NCBI RefSeq assembly: GCF_002796985.1
Contig: NZ_PEKX01000004.1
Span: forward strand, 186,073-250,072
Length of the DNA stretch: 64,000 nucleotides
Direction: 5' to 3'
Source of the DNA: Pseudomonas sp.
Lineage (GTDB): Bacteria > Pseudomonadota > Gammaproteobacteria > Pseudomonadales > Pseudomonadaceae
The translations under genes and the position numbers were made by a program. This document shows, one piece after another, positions 1 through 8,126 of this stretch (the stretch's first letter is position 1; each line of letters begins with the position of its first letter). The notes under the pieces were generated by a model. That model searched no databases and was not told the origin of the DNA. It saw only the letters and a list, made by a program, of their open reading frames with translations.

Positions 1-19
1 GGGGGGGGGGGGGGGGGGG
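1..19. other. Poly-G run at window edge
   Basis: Nineteen consecutive G residues open the window and run directly into a REP element. Pure G runs at a contig end are a known artefact of two-colour short-read chemistry, so this is probably not genomic. Confidence 0.7.
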
Positions 20-22
20 CCC

Positions 23-100
23 GTAGGAGCGAGCTTGCTCGCGAACGGATTCCCCGGCGGCTCCGGTGCTGGGCGGTTTCGCGAGCAAGCTCGCTCCTAC
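23..100. repeat. REP pair (REPIN)
   Basis: Two inverted copies of a 23-base REP unit (GTAGGAGCGAGCTTGCTCGC at 23 and its complement ending at 100) flank a short GC-rich spacer. Each unit is itself a small hairpin. The same unit recurs at about 43.97, 50.60, 54.37, 55.86 and 63.62 kb. REP pairs of this type are mobilised by RAYT transposases in Pseudomonas. Confidence 0.9.
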
Positions 101-133
101 GAAGAGCCGAGAACCGTGCAGCGATCTCCGGAC

Positions 134-163
134 GAAAAAAAGCGGCCCGAAGGCCGCTGAAAA
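134..163 (-). terminator. Intrinsic terminator of the DUF1302-DUF1329 operon
   Basis: A 7-bp stem (AGCGGCC / GGCCGCT, 141-158) with a four-base loop is followed, on the minus strand, by a run of seven T residues. It lies about 40 bases past the stop of the minus-strand DUF1329 gene, so that operon probably ends here. Confidence 0.8.
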
Positions 164-201
164 ACACAAGGAGCGCCGGTGAGCGCCAGTCAAACCTGCC
201 G

Positions 202-1560
202 TCAGCGGATGCCGGTGGCGCGCAAGGCGTTGGGGGTGAAGTCGTTGCTGCTGGCCTTCACCGCAAAGTCGTAGCTGCTCTTCTCCTCGTTGCGCAGGCC
301 GGACACCGTGTAGCGGCCGGACAGCACGTCGTAGTGGGTCTCCGCCGTCAGCCAGGTGAACTGCTGGTCGTAGAACGGCCGCGCATGGCCTTCGGACACT
401 CGCCAGAGGCTGCCACGGCCGTCATAGGCGTCAGCCTCGGCGATCTGCCAGCTGTCCTCGTCGATGTACAGGTCACGCTTGCTGTAGATGTGCCGCTGGC
501 CCGGCTTCAGGGTCGCCACCACGTGCCACACGCGGTGCAGTTCGTAGCGGGTGTGGTCCGGGTTGAGGTGGCCGGGCTTGACGATGTCGTCGTATTTCAG
601 CGTCGGCGAGTCGAGCGCGAAGCTGTTGTAGGGGATGTAAATCTCCTTCTTGCCCACCAGCTTCCAGTCGTAGCGATCCGGCGCGCCGTTGAACATGTCG
701 AAGTCGTCGTAGGTACGCATGCCTTCCGCACCGGGGCTGTCGTAGCCCACCTGCGGAGCGCGGCGCACGCGGCGCTGGCCGGCGTTGTACATCCAGGCCA
801 TGCGCGGTTCCTTGACCTGGTCGATGGTCTCCAGCACCAGCATCACGCTGCCCGCGCGACGCGGCGGCGAGAGGATCTCCTGGCGGAAGTAGTAGAGGAT
901 GTTGTCCATCTTCGCCGCGTCGTAGTCTTTGAGCCCGAACGGGAAGGCGAACTGCTCCTTCATGTAGCTGATGGTGTAGGCGCCATTGGCCTGCGGGTTC
1001 ATCTGCGCGGTGGTGCGCAGCATCGCGTTGCCACGGTAGCGGGTGACATGGTTCCAGATCACTTCCAGGCCGTTCTGCGGGATCGGGAACGGGATGGTCA
1101 TGCTGAAGTGGGTCAGCCCGTTGCCGCCTTCGGCCAGCGAGGTGGCGGTGGCATTCTTCTTCGTCGCGTCGATCACCGCCTGCGGGTAGCTGGCGCTGCG
1201 GTGGCTGGGGTAGACCGGGATGCGGTAGGTCTCGGGGAAACGCTGGAACATCGCCAGCTGCCCCGGTGTGAGCTTGTCCTGGTACTGGCTGGCGTTCTGC
1301 GCAGTGATGGTGAACAGCGGCTTGTCCGCGGCGAACGGGTCGGCGAGGAAGCCACCGGCGTCGGCCTTGCCGGCGTTCGGCGCCAGGCCGCCGGTCCAGG
1401 CCGGGATGCTGCCATCGGCGTTGCCCGCCTTCTCGGCGCCAATCGGCGTGAGTTCATTACCCAGGCGCGCGGCCTGGTCGGCGCCGACCGCCGCCATGAC
1501 CTGCCCGGCGAGCAGGCTCAGCGTCAGGCAGCCGGCCTGCAACCATTGCTTGTTGTTCAT
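202..1560 (-). CDS. DUF1329 (PF07044) periplasmic/outer-membrane-associated protein, copy 1
   Basis: This 452-residue protein begins with a Sec signal peptide (MNNKQWLQ..., predicted cleavage after VMA near residue 23). The rest reads as a DUF1329 protein, a family with a LolA-like fold that almost always sits next to a DUF1302 porin-like protein. The ATG at 1560 is preferred over the upstream in-frame codon at 1599 because AGAGG lies just before it and the signal peptide then starts properly. It lies 38 bases after the DUF1302 stop, so the two form one operon. A clear paralogue is at 15181-16545. The family's molecular function is unknown; the pairing suggests handling of a hydrophobic compound at the outer membrane, which is inference. 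Confidence 0.85.
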   Translation of the reverse strand: MNNKQWLQAGCLTLSLLAGQVMAAVGADQAARLGNELTPIGAEKAGNADGSIPAWTGGLAPNAGKADAGGFLADPFAADKPLFTITAQNASQYQDKLTPGQLAMFQRFPETYRIPVYPSHRSASYPQAVIDATKKNATATSLAEGGNGLTHFSMTIPFPIPQNGLEVIWNHVTRYRGNAMLRTTAQMNPQANGAYTISYMKEQFAFPFGLKDYDAAKMDNILYYFRQEILSPPRRAGSVMLVLETIDQVKEPRMAWMYNAGQRRVRRAPQVGYDSPGAEGMRTYDDFDMFNGAPDRYDWKLVGKKEIYIPYNSFALDSPTLKYDDIVKPGHLNPDHTRYELHRVWHVVATLKPGQRHIYSKRDLYIDEDSWQIAEADAYDGRGSLWRVSEGHARPFYDQQFTWLTAETHYDVLSGRYTVSGLRNEEKSSYDFAVKASSNDFTPNALRATGIR

Positions 1561-1598
1561 GCTTTTACCTCTGGCTCTATGACGGGAGCGGGTGGGCA

Positions 1599-3452
1599 TC
1601 AGAAGCTGACGCCCATGCTGACGGCGAGGAAGTCGCGGTCGGTGTTGACGTTGTAATCACCGCCGAAGTAGTCGGTGTAACTGACGCTGGCGGTGTAGCG
1701 GCTCAGGTACTCGGCATCGACGCCGACGCTGACCGACTTGTCGCCCTCGTTGAAGGTCGGGCCGTAGCCTTGCACGTCGTGGGCGAACGCCAGGTTCGGG
1801 CGCAGCGAGACGCCGCCGATCAGGTCGTTGTATTCCAGGCCTGCGCGCACGCGGTAACCCCAGGAGTTCTGGGTATAGAAGCCCTTGTCGTCGCATTGGC
1901 CGGGGTTGGCGGTGTTCACCACCTTCTGGCAGATCGCGTTGCCCGACAGCCCCAGCAGGGCCGAGGTGCCAGCGCTGGCCAACTCGCCGTTGCCGTACAC
2001 GCTGCTGCGGCCGAAGCGCAGGTCGGAGCCGTCGGTGGAGCCGAGGTCGGCGATATGGCCGAAGCCGATTTCGCCGACCAGCGTCAGGCGTTCCGCGGCG
2101 ATCACCGGGATCTGATCGAACGTGTTGGTGAAGGTCATCTGCGCCTGGGTATAGGGCAGGCGCTTGTAACCCTGGATCAGCGAGCCGTAGCTCGAATCCG
2201 CCCAGCCGCTGGAGAAGATCGGCAAGCCACCGTTGACCAGCGGGCTGGTCGCCGCCGAACCCAGGGTCGCGGCACCGGAAACGTCGCTGGAGTTGATGCC
2301 CAGCGGCATGTTCGGCCGGTAGCTGATCTCGCCCTGCACCGCGGTGCTGCCCCAGGTGGTGTTGAAGCCCAGGCCGTAGAGGCGGATGTCTTCGGGGTAA
2401 TCCAGGTACCAGCGCGCGGTACTGACGCCGCCCTGCCCGATCAGGCCGCCCACCGGGTCGGCCAGCGCGCCCTTGCCCACCACCCAGTTACTGGTCGGCA
2501 CGCGGCTGTGGTAGTTCATCGCGTAGGCGGAGAACTCCGTGTCGTTATACATCCAGCGCAACGCCACACCGAACTGGCCGCCATCGCGGGCGTCGTTATC
2601 CTTGCCACGCGGCACGTAGCCGTAGCCGCCACGGATGCCGGTGCCGTCGATGTCACGGTCGAAGTCGCTGCCGTTCACCGCCATGTTGATGTCGCAGCCC
2701 TTGGCCGCCACGTCGCTGCCGAAGAAGGTGCCGCAGTTGTCCGGCACGGTCTTCTCCCACTCCAGTTGGTAGAAGGCCTCCATGGACAGGGTGTCGGTGA
2801 GCCCCTGGTTGAAATACAGCATGCTCACCGGGATCAGCGCTTCCTTCACCTCGGAGCCTGGGCGGCGCAGCGCGGCGACGTCAGCCGGGTTGATCGAGTT
2901 GATGCCGTTCTGGATGAAGGTGCTCTCGCCCCAGCTCACCACCTGGCGGCCCACCCGCACGGTGCCCGGCAGGTCGTGCAGTTCGTAGTTGTGGTAGAGG
3001 AAGGCATCGAGCAGCTCGGCCCCGGAGGACTGCGCGGCCGTGTCGCGGCCGCTGTCGTCGATGTCGTAGAGCGGGCGGTGCTCGTCCTTCAGTTCGAAGT
3101 CGTACCAGTACTTGCCACGCAGGAACAGGCCGCTGTCGCCGTACTTCAGCTCCAGGTCGTGCAGGCCCTTGAATATCTTCGAGAAGGTTTCGCCGCGCTT
3201 GAAGTTCAGCCGGCCGTCATCGGAAGTCTGGCTGGACGCTGTGCCGCCGTTGCGGGTGCCGATGAATTGCTTGTCCGGGCTGTCCATCGCCCAGCTCGCG
3301 CCGATGGACAGCGTCGAGTCGAAGCGACCCTCGATTTCCCCCACATTGAAGCTCACTGCCTGAGCCGAAGATGCCCCGCCAAGGGCCATGCTGGTAGCCA
3401 GCGCCAGCGCGTGCGGCTTGAAGCCTGCGGCGCCGGTTATTGTTTTTTTCAT
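1599..3452 (-). CDS. DUF1302 (PF06980) outer-membrane protein, copy 1
   Basis: A 617-residue protein with a signal peptide (MKKTITGAAGF... ending at AQA) and then the motif FNVGEIEGRFDSTLSIG that opens DUF1302 proteins. The body is rich in aromatic/glycine beta-strand patterns (LRGKYWYDFEL, VRVGRQVVSWGEST) and the C-terminus ends in Phe (VSMGVSF), typical of outer-membrane barrels. The ATG at 3452 has GGAGAG upstream; an in-frame extension to 3497 would add residues before the signal peptide and is rejected. It is the first gene of an operon with the DUF1329 gene at 202-1560. Its paralogue at 16575-18431 shares the N-terminal motif and the whole layout. Confidence 0.85.
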   Translation of the reverse strand: MKKTITGAAGFKPHALALATSMALGGASSAQAVSFNVGEIEGRFDSTLSIGASWAMDSPDKQFIGTRNGGTASSQTSDDGRLNFKRGETFSKIFKGLHDLELKYGDSGLFLRGKYWYDFELKDEHRPLYDIDDSGRDTAAQSSGAELLDAFLYHNYELHDLPGTVRVGRQVVSWGESTFIQNGINSINPADVAALRRPGSEVKEALIPVSMLYFNQGLTDTLSMEAFYQLEWEKTVPDNCGTFFGSDVAAKGCDINMAVNGSDFDRDIDGTGIRGGYGYVPRGKDNDARDGGQFGVALRWMYNDTEFSAYAMNYHSRVPTSNWVVGKGALADPVGGLIGQGGVSTARWYLDYPEDIRLYGLGFNTTWGSTAVQGEISYRPNMPLGINSSDVSGAATLGSAATSPLVNGGLPIFSSGWADSSYGSLIQGYKRLPYTQAQMTFTNTFDQIPVIAAERLTLVGEIGFGHIADLGSTDGSDLRFGRSSVYGNGELASAGTSALLGLSGNAICQKVVNTANPGQCDDKGFYTQNSWGYRVRAGLEYNDLIGGVSLRPNLAFAHDVQGYGPTFNEGDKSVSVGVDAEYLSRYTASVSYTDYFGGDYNVNTDRDFLAVSMGVSF

Positions 3453-3749
3453 GCTGCTCTCCGCCTGGATCGTGCTGGTCACGGCAAGCCGTGCCACCCC
3501 TGCTCCGCGGCACGCTGGCCGGGAGGCGAGCGCATGGTAAGAGCGCTGTCACAACGCTGACTTCTGAAAAAAAGTGATGCCCATAGCCAGAATGAAAACG
3601 CCGGCACCTCGCGGCACGCGCGGCGTTGCGGGTGCCGCTCTACGGGTGATAACCGACGGCTATCGCGATACCCAGGATTCAGCCGACCGCACCCGCGCAT
3701 TGCCCTAAAGTCCGCCGCCATCAGCGACTCCCCGACGATGAGGTGGACC
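3453..3749. promoter_or_regulatory. Divergent promoter region between DUF1302 and capA-like genes
   Basis: This 297-base stretch has no gene and must hold both divergent promoters. It contains an inverted repeat CGGCACC (3602-3608) / GGTGCCG (3631-3637) and a short GATA...TATC symmetry at 3649-3665. It lacks the TCACC-N6-GGTGA sites found before the second DUF1302 gene, so the two copies are probably regulated differently. Confidence 0.4.
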
Positions 3750-5072
3750 ATGAAGATTGCGTTGACCGGCGACAGCATCCTGCAGCGCCGCCTGAACAGC
3801 CGCGAAGACGAAACCCTGCGCCCGCTGTTCGACCTGCTGCGCGGCGCCGACGTCAGCTTCACCAACCTGGAAGTGCTGCCCAACGACTTCCAGGGCGACG
3901 CCGTGCTGGAAAGCGGTGGCTCGCACTTCGGCGCGCCGTCGTGGGTCCTCGATGAGCTGGTGGACGGTGGCATCGACCTGTTCTCCACCGCCAACAACCA
4001 CAGCCTGGACTACGGCATCGCCGGCCTGCAGGCCGCCCACGCGCAGCTGGAAAAGCGCGAGCTACTGTTCGCCGGCACCGGCCGCAACCTGGAAGAAGCC
4101 CGCCGCCCGGTGTACTGCACCAAGCCTGCCGGCACCGTCTCGCTGCTGGCCTGCACCTCCACGTTCGGCAAGGGTCAGGAAGCCAGCGAGCAGACCCGCG
4201 ACATGCCCGGCCGCCCCGGCCTCAACCCGCTGCGCTACGACAGCGTGCACCAGCTCGACGGCGCGCAGATGGAAGCCATGCGCGGCATCATCGCCAGCCT
4301 CGGCCTGGACCGCCTGTACCAGGGCGCGGTGGACCTGGGCTTCGCCCACCCGATCCCCGATCCGTCGCTGGCGGTGTTCGGCCCCTTCACTCCGCTGCTG
4401 TTCCGCCAGGGCGACAGCTCGCGCCTGCGCACCCTGCCGCGCAAGAAGGACATGGACGACATCCTGCGCTGGGTCGAGGAAGCGCGGACGCTGTCCGACG
4501 TGGTGGTGCTGAGCATCCACGCCCACGAACTGGGCCACGACGCGAAGGGCGAGTGGGACCTGGAAGTGGCTGCCGAATTCATCCAGCCGGTGGCGCGGCG
4601 CATGATCGATGCCGGCGTCGACATCGTGGTCGGCCACGGCCCGCACCTGCTGCGCGGCATGGAGATCTACAACGGCAAGCCGATCTTCTACAGCCTGGGC
4701 AACTTCATCGGCCAGAACGAGCTGGTGGAACGCCTGCCGGCGGACAGCTACGAGCAGTTCCGCGTGGACCGCAACCAGACGCCGTCGAAGGTGTTCCTGC
4801 AACGCACCCAGAACGACACCCGCAGCTTCCCCTCCGATGCGCGTTTCTGGGAAAGCCTGGTACCGGTCTGCCAGTTCGACGGCCGCCGCCTCACCGGCAT
4901 CGAGCTGCACCCGGTGAGCCTGGGCCTGGGCGAAGCGGTACACCGCCGTGGCCGCCCTCGCCTGGCCGAAGGTGAGCACGCCCAGGCGATCCTGCAGCGC
5001 TTCGCCGCACTGTCGGAGCCCTACGGTACTCGGCTGTCGATGGACGGCTCGATTGCGCGCGTACAACTTTGA
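3750..5072 (+). CDS. CapA-family metallophosphatase-like protein
   Basis: A 440-residue protein with the CapA (PgsA-like) signature blocks: TGDSI at residues 6-10, TNLE at 38-41, ANNHSLDYG at 81-89, and near the C-terminus VGHGPHLLRG followed by FYSLGNFI. These Asp/Asn/His residues form the di-metal site of the calcineurin-like phosphoesterase fold. CapA itself belongs to poly-gamma-glutamate capsule synthesis, but no capB/capC partner is nearby and there is no signal peptide, so a cytoplasmic phosphatase of unknown substrate is more likely. The start at 3750 is chosen because GAGGTGG sits directly upstream; an ATG at 3738 is also in frame. The gene is divergent from the DUF1302 operon. Confidence 0.85.
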   Translation: MKIALTGDSILQRRLNSREDETLRPLFDLLRGADVSFTNLEVLPNDFQGDAVLESGGSHFGAPSWVLDELVDGGIDLFSTANNHSLDYGIAGLQAAHAQLEKRELLFAGTGRNLEEARRPVYCTKPAGTVSLLACTSTFGKGQEASEQTRDMPGRPGLNPLRYDSVHQLDGAQMEAMRGIIASLGLDRLYQGAVDLGFAHPIPDPSLAVFGPFTPLLFRQGDSSRLRTLPRKKDMDDILRWVEEARTLSDVVVLSIHAHELGHDAKGEWDLEVAAEFIQPVARRMIDAGVDIVVGHGPHLLRGMEIYNGKPIFYSLGNFIGQNELVERLPADSYEQFRVDRNQTPSKVFLQRTQNDTRSFPSDARFWESLVPVCQFDGRRLTGIELHPVSLGLGEAVHRRGRPRLAEGEHAQAILQRFAALSEPYGTRLSMDGSIARVQL

Positions 5073-5286
5073 TCGGACCACCTGCGTGCCGAGTGGGGCG
5101 AGCCCCCAGCGCAGCCGCTGATTGGCGCGTCTGATCCTGCCGGGCCGAGGGGCACGCCCTGGCTGCCCCTGCCCGGGCCTGCGGTACGTCATCAAGCAGG
5201 TTGCCATTATCGGCGAGGACATAGACAACGCACTGGTGCTCGGCCTGCCACTGAAAGTGACCTTCTGAGACAAATTGATACAGTAA

Positions 5287-5323
5287 CCCTATGATTAATA
5301 GGACTTTCCCTATACAAATAGGG
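5287..5323. promoter_or_regulatory. Two tandem palindromes, likely operator
   Basis: CCCTATGATTAATAGG (5287-5302, arms CCTAT/ATAGG) and CCCTATACAAATAGGG (5308-5323, perfect arms CCCTAT/ATAGGG) repeat the same dyad with centres exactly 21 bp apart, two helical turns. The region is AT-rich in an otherwise GC-rich sequence and lies about 80 bases before the YegP-like gene. A dimeric regulator binding both sites on one DNA face is the simplest reading. Confidence 0.55.
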
Positions 5324-5400
5324 CGCCAGCACTCCTAAACTGGCCTGTCACCCTGCGGGGCCACCTGCAGGACGTTGACACCGGTTATATGGAGCTACAC

Positions 5401-5733
5401 ATGCCCGGTTGGTATGAAATCAAGGAACTCAGCAGCGGCAACCGTCGCGTTCTTCTCAAGAACACCGCCCACGGTACCCTGCTGGAAACTCTGGCCTACC
5501 CGACACAGGAGGCAGCCGAGCAGGCCATCAACAGCCTCCGCAGCTCCTGTGCGGCCGTCGAGCGCTACAAGCGCCAGATGTCCCCCGGCGGCAAGAATTT
5601 CTTCGTGATCCGCGACAACACCGGTGCAGAACTGCTGACCAGCAAGCTGTACGACTCCGAGGCCACACGTGAGCAGGCGATTGCAACGATCGCCCAGGCG
5701 GGCCTCAGCACCGAGCTGCGCAAGCACGCTTGA
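5401..5733 (+). CDS. YegP-like DUF1508 small protein
   Basis: A 110-residue cytoplasmic protein made of two similar halves. Each has the DUF1508 pattern of a short beta-meander followed by a helix: first WYEIKELSSGNRRVLLKN...TQEAAEQAINSL, then FFVIRDNTGAELLTSKLYDSEATREQAIATI. E. coli YegP has the same tandem arrangement; its function is not established. The ATG at 5401 follows GGAG in the sequence ATGGAGCTACAC; the ATG at 5389 would place the ribosome site inside the coding region. The gene stands alone between the tandem palindromes and a strong terminator, so it is probably monocistronic and specifically regulated. Confidence 0.75.
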   Translation: MPGWYEIKELSSGNRRVLLKNTAHGTLLETLAYPTQEAAEQAINSLRSSCAAVERYKRQMSPGGKNFFVIRDNTGAELLTSKLYDSEATREQAIATIAQAGLSTELRKHA

Positions 5734-5750
5734 GTGACGAGTGAATGAAA

Positions 5751-5777
5751 GAGCCCCGCGCAAGGCGGGGCTCTTTT
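5751..5777 (+). terminator. Intrinsic terminator after the YegP-like gene
   Basis: A 9-bp GC-rich stem (GAGCCCCGC / GCGGGGCTC) with a five-base loop is followed by TTTT on the plus strand. A run of A before the stem gives some symmetry, so it may also stop minus-strand transcripts. Confidence 0.85.
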
Positions 5778-5813
5778 GTGGGCGTTCGCTGGAGCGCCGG
5801 CGTTCCCGGTGGC

Positions 5814-5851
5814 GGGCCACGCCCGCGATCGTGCGCATGGGGCGCTCCTGC
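5814..5851. repeat. Intergenic repeat, CGCCCGCGATCGTG family
   Basis: The core GCC(A/C)CGCCCGCGATCGTG followed by GGCGCTCCTGC recurs with small changes at 42151-42187, also in an intergenic gap. It is distinct from the REP unit. Confidence 0.5.
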
Positions 5852-5895
5852 AGGATGGCTCCGACTCTTGCCTGAACGGCGCTTGATCTTGCAGC

Positions 5896-5970
5896 AGCGA
5901 ACCTGCTCGCAAACGTATTGCACCGGGCAGCCCATCGTGAATCGGGGGTTGCGAGCAAGCTCGCGCCTAC
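5896..5970. repeat. Degenerate REP pair
   Basis: One good arm (TTGCGAGCAAGCTCGCGCCTAC, positions 5949-5970) and one decayed arm (CGAACCTGCTCGC near 5899) face each other. It sits just downstream of the minus-strand CoA lyase gene. Confidence 0.6.
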
Positions 5971-5980
5971 GCAAAAGCGT

Positions 5981-6814
5981 TCAGTTGCCGGCGCTGGCCA
6001 GCAACCGCCGAGCGCGCCCCAACACCGGGGCGTCGACCATCTGCCCGTCGACCTGGAAGGCCGCCGCGCCACTCTCGGCCGCAGCCACCACACGGCGCGC
6101 CCAGTCCACTTCGTCGGCACTGGGGGCCAGCGCCGCGTGGGCCACGCTTACCTGCTTGGGATGAATGCACAGCGCGCCGAGCAAGCCGAGGTCGCGGCCA
6201 TGGCGAATGGTCGCGGCGAAGCCTTCGGCGTCGTCGAAGGCCGGGAACACGGTATCCAGCGGCGGTTGCAGGTCGTTCACCCGCGAATGCAGCAGCAGGC
6301 TCAGGCGCACCTGGTCATAGACCACCGCCGCGGCCGAGGTGCCGCTGCTCATGCCGATGTCCAGCGCCAGGTCGAGGCCGCCGAAAGTCAGGCGTTCCAC
6401 GCCCTCGCAGGCGGCGATTTCGCCCAGCGCGAGCAGGCCACGGGCGCTCTCGATCAGCGGCCACACCGGTTTGCCGCAGGAGGCGGCGATACGCACCTGC
6501 ATGGCGCGCTCGGCCTTGGGCAGCAGGATGCCGATGACGCCCGGCAGGCGCCGGCACAGGTCGAGATCGGCCGCCTGTTCGGGATCGCCAGCGGCGTTCA
6601 CCCGTACCCGCACGCGGGCTTCCGGGTTGGCATCGAGGAAGGCTTGCAGATTGTCGCGGGCCTGGGCCTTGAGTGACGCCTCGACGGCGTCCTCGAAGTC
6701 GACGATCACCGCATCGGCACCGCTGGCCAAAGCCTTGGCGAAGCGCTCCGGGCGGCTGCCGGGGACGAACAGCGCGGTTCGTACGATGGAATCCACCGGG
6801 ATTTCCTGAGTCAT
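5981..6814 (-). CDS. ccl: CitE-like CoA-ester lyase, probable (S)-citramalyl-CoA lyase
   Basis: A 277-residue HpcH/HpaI-CitE family protein. LFVPGSRPERFAKAL near the N-terminus and DAVIVDFEDAV are the family's active-site opening motifs. In the itaconate pathway this enzyme splits (S)-citramalyl-CoA to acetyl-CoA and pyruvate. The ATG at 6814 follows AGGAGAG and lies 14 bases after the CoA-transferase stop, so translation is probably coupled; an ATG at 6832 lies in frame but without a ribosome site. It is the last gene of the minus-strand operon. The assignment rests on gene order matching the P. aeruginosa PA0878-PA0883 region as I recall it. Confidence 0.8.
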   Translation of the reverse strand: MTQEIPVDSIVRTALFVPGSRPERFAKALASGADAVIVDFEDAVEASLKAQARDNLQAFLDANPEARVRVRVNAAGDPEQAADLDLCRRLPGVIGILLPKAERAMQVRIAASCGKPVWPLIESARGLLALGEIAACEGVERLTFGGLDLALDIGMSSGTSAAAVVYDQVRLSLLLHSRVNDLQPPLDTVFPAFDDAEGFAATIRHGRDLGLLGALCIHPKQVSVAHAALAPSADEVDWARRVVAAAESGAAAFQVDGQMVDAPVLGRARRLLASAGN

Positions 6815-6828
6815 GGAGCTCTCCTGAG

Positions 6829-8019
6829 TCATACCGCGCCCTGCTCGTGCAGGCGCTGGATATCACCGGCGGTATACCCCAGTTCCTGCAGCAGGTCATC
6901 CGTTTGTTCACCCAGCGCCGGCACGCCATCCATGCGTGGCGCATAGGCGTTGCTGTTCACTGGTGGCAGCAGCGCGGGCAGGCGGCCGGCCGGGCTGTCG
7001 ATCTCACGCCAGCGGTCGCGCGCGGCCAGCTGCGGGTGCTGCCAGAGGCTGCGCATATCGTTGACATGGGCGTTGGCGATCTGCGCCTGCTCCAGGCGCT
7101 CGACCACCTGCTCGGCGGCCAGGCCGGAGAACGCCTCGACGATCAGCGCGCGCAGGGCATCGCGGTTGGCCACGCGCAGGCTGGTGGCGGTGAAGCGGGC
7201 ATCGGCCGCCAGCTCAGGGCGCTGCAACACGACCTCGCAGAACAGCTTCCATTCGCGCTCGTTCTGCACGCCAAGCATGACGCTGCCGCCATCGCCGGTG
7301 GGGAACGGCCCATAGGGATAGATGGTGGCATGGGCGGCGCCAGCGCGCGGCGGCTGCGACTGGCCTTCGAAGGCGTAGTACATCGGGAAGCCCATCCACT
7401 CGGCCATGCTTTCGAGCATCGACACCTCGACGCGGCTGCCCTCCCCTGTACGGCCGCGCAGCAGCAGCGCCGAGAGGATGCCGCTGTAGGCGTACATGCC
7501 GGCGGAGATGTCGGCGATGGAGCAGCCGGCCTTGGCCATCTCGTCGGCGCCCGGCCCGCCGGTCACCGAGAGAAAGCCGCTCTCGCTCTGGATCAGCAGG
7601 TCGTAGGCCTTCTTCTGCTCGTAGGGGCCGCCTTCGCCGTAGCCGGAGATATCGCAGACGATCAGCCGTGGGAAGCGTTCGTGCAGCGCGTCGAACGACA
7701 GGCCCAGACGCGCGGCGGCGCCCGGTGCGAGGTTCTGCACCAGCACGTCGGCGGTTTCCAGCAGTTGCTCCAGCACGGCCTGCGCCGGTTCCTGTTTGAG
7801 GTCCAGGGCCAGGCTTTCCTTGGAACGGTTGGTCCAGACGAAGTGCGAGGCCAGGCCACGCACACGCTCGTCGTAGCCACGGGCGAAGTCGCCGACGCCG
7901 GGGCGTTCGATCTTGATCACGCGGGCGCCGAGATCGGCCAGCTGGCGGGTGCAGAACGGCGCGGCGATGGCGTGTTCCAGGCTGACGACGGTGATGCCGT
8001 CGAGGGGACGCGAACTCAT
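6829..8019 (-). CDS. ict: Family III CoA-transferase, probable itaconate CoA-transferase
   Basis: A 396-residue CaiB/BaiF family protein: DGITVVSLEHAIAAPFCTRQ, LGARVIKIERPGVGDFAR and GYGEGGPY are typical family blocks. It would move CoA from succinyl-CoA to itaconate, starting the pathway finished by the neighbouring hydratase and lyase. The stretch where the catalytic Asp is normally found reads VEVSMLES, so Glu may stand in that position; alignment is needed to confirm. The ATG at 8019 has GGAG six bases upstream; a TTG at 8025 is less likely. It is followed after 14 bases by the lyase gene. Confidence 0.8.
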   Translation of the reverse strand: MSSRPLDGITVVSLEHAIAAPFCTRQLADLGARVIKIERPGVGDFARGYDERVRGLASHFVWTNRSKESLALDLKQEPAQAVLEQLLETADVLVQNLAPGAAARLGLSFDALHERFPRLIVCDISGYGEGGPYEQKKAYDLLIQSESGFLSVTGGPGADEMAKAGCSIADISAGMYAYSGILSALLLRGRTGEGSRVEVSMLESMAEWMGFPMYYAFEGQSQPPRAGAAHATIYPYGPFPTGDGGSVMLGVQNEREWKLFCEVVLQRPELAADARFTATSLRVANRDALRALIVEAFSGLAAEQVVERLEQAQIANAHVNDMRSLWQHPQLAARDRWREIDSPAGRLPALLPPVNSNAYAPRMDGVPALGEQTDDLLQELGYTAGDIQRLHEQGAV

Positions 8020-8126
8020 GGGCAACTCCAGACGCCGGCCGGCTGGCCGACGCGCATTCTTCAGGAAAATCGGGCGGTGGGACCGGGCAGCTGCGCCGCC
8101 CGGAGCACGCTCAGTGCAAATCGACG

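Noticed and set aside
3641..3668. GGTGAT half-site before DUF1302 copy 1, considered as a match to the dyads before copy 2
   Set aside because: The TCACC half at six bases spacing is missing.
5182..5268. Short frame ending GLPLKVTF before the YegP-like gene, possibly the 3' remnant of a DUF35-like gene
   Set aside because: Only about 28 residues look protein-like, there is no start or ribosome site, and the resemblance is too weak to call a pseudogene.
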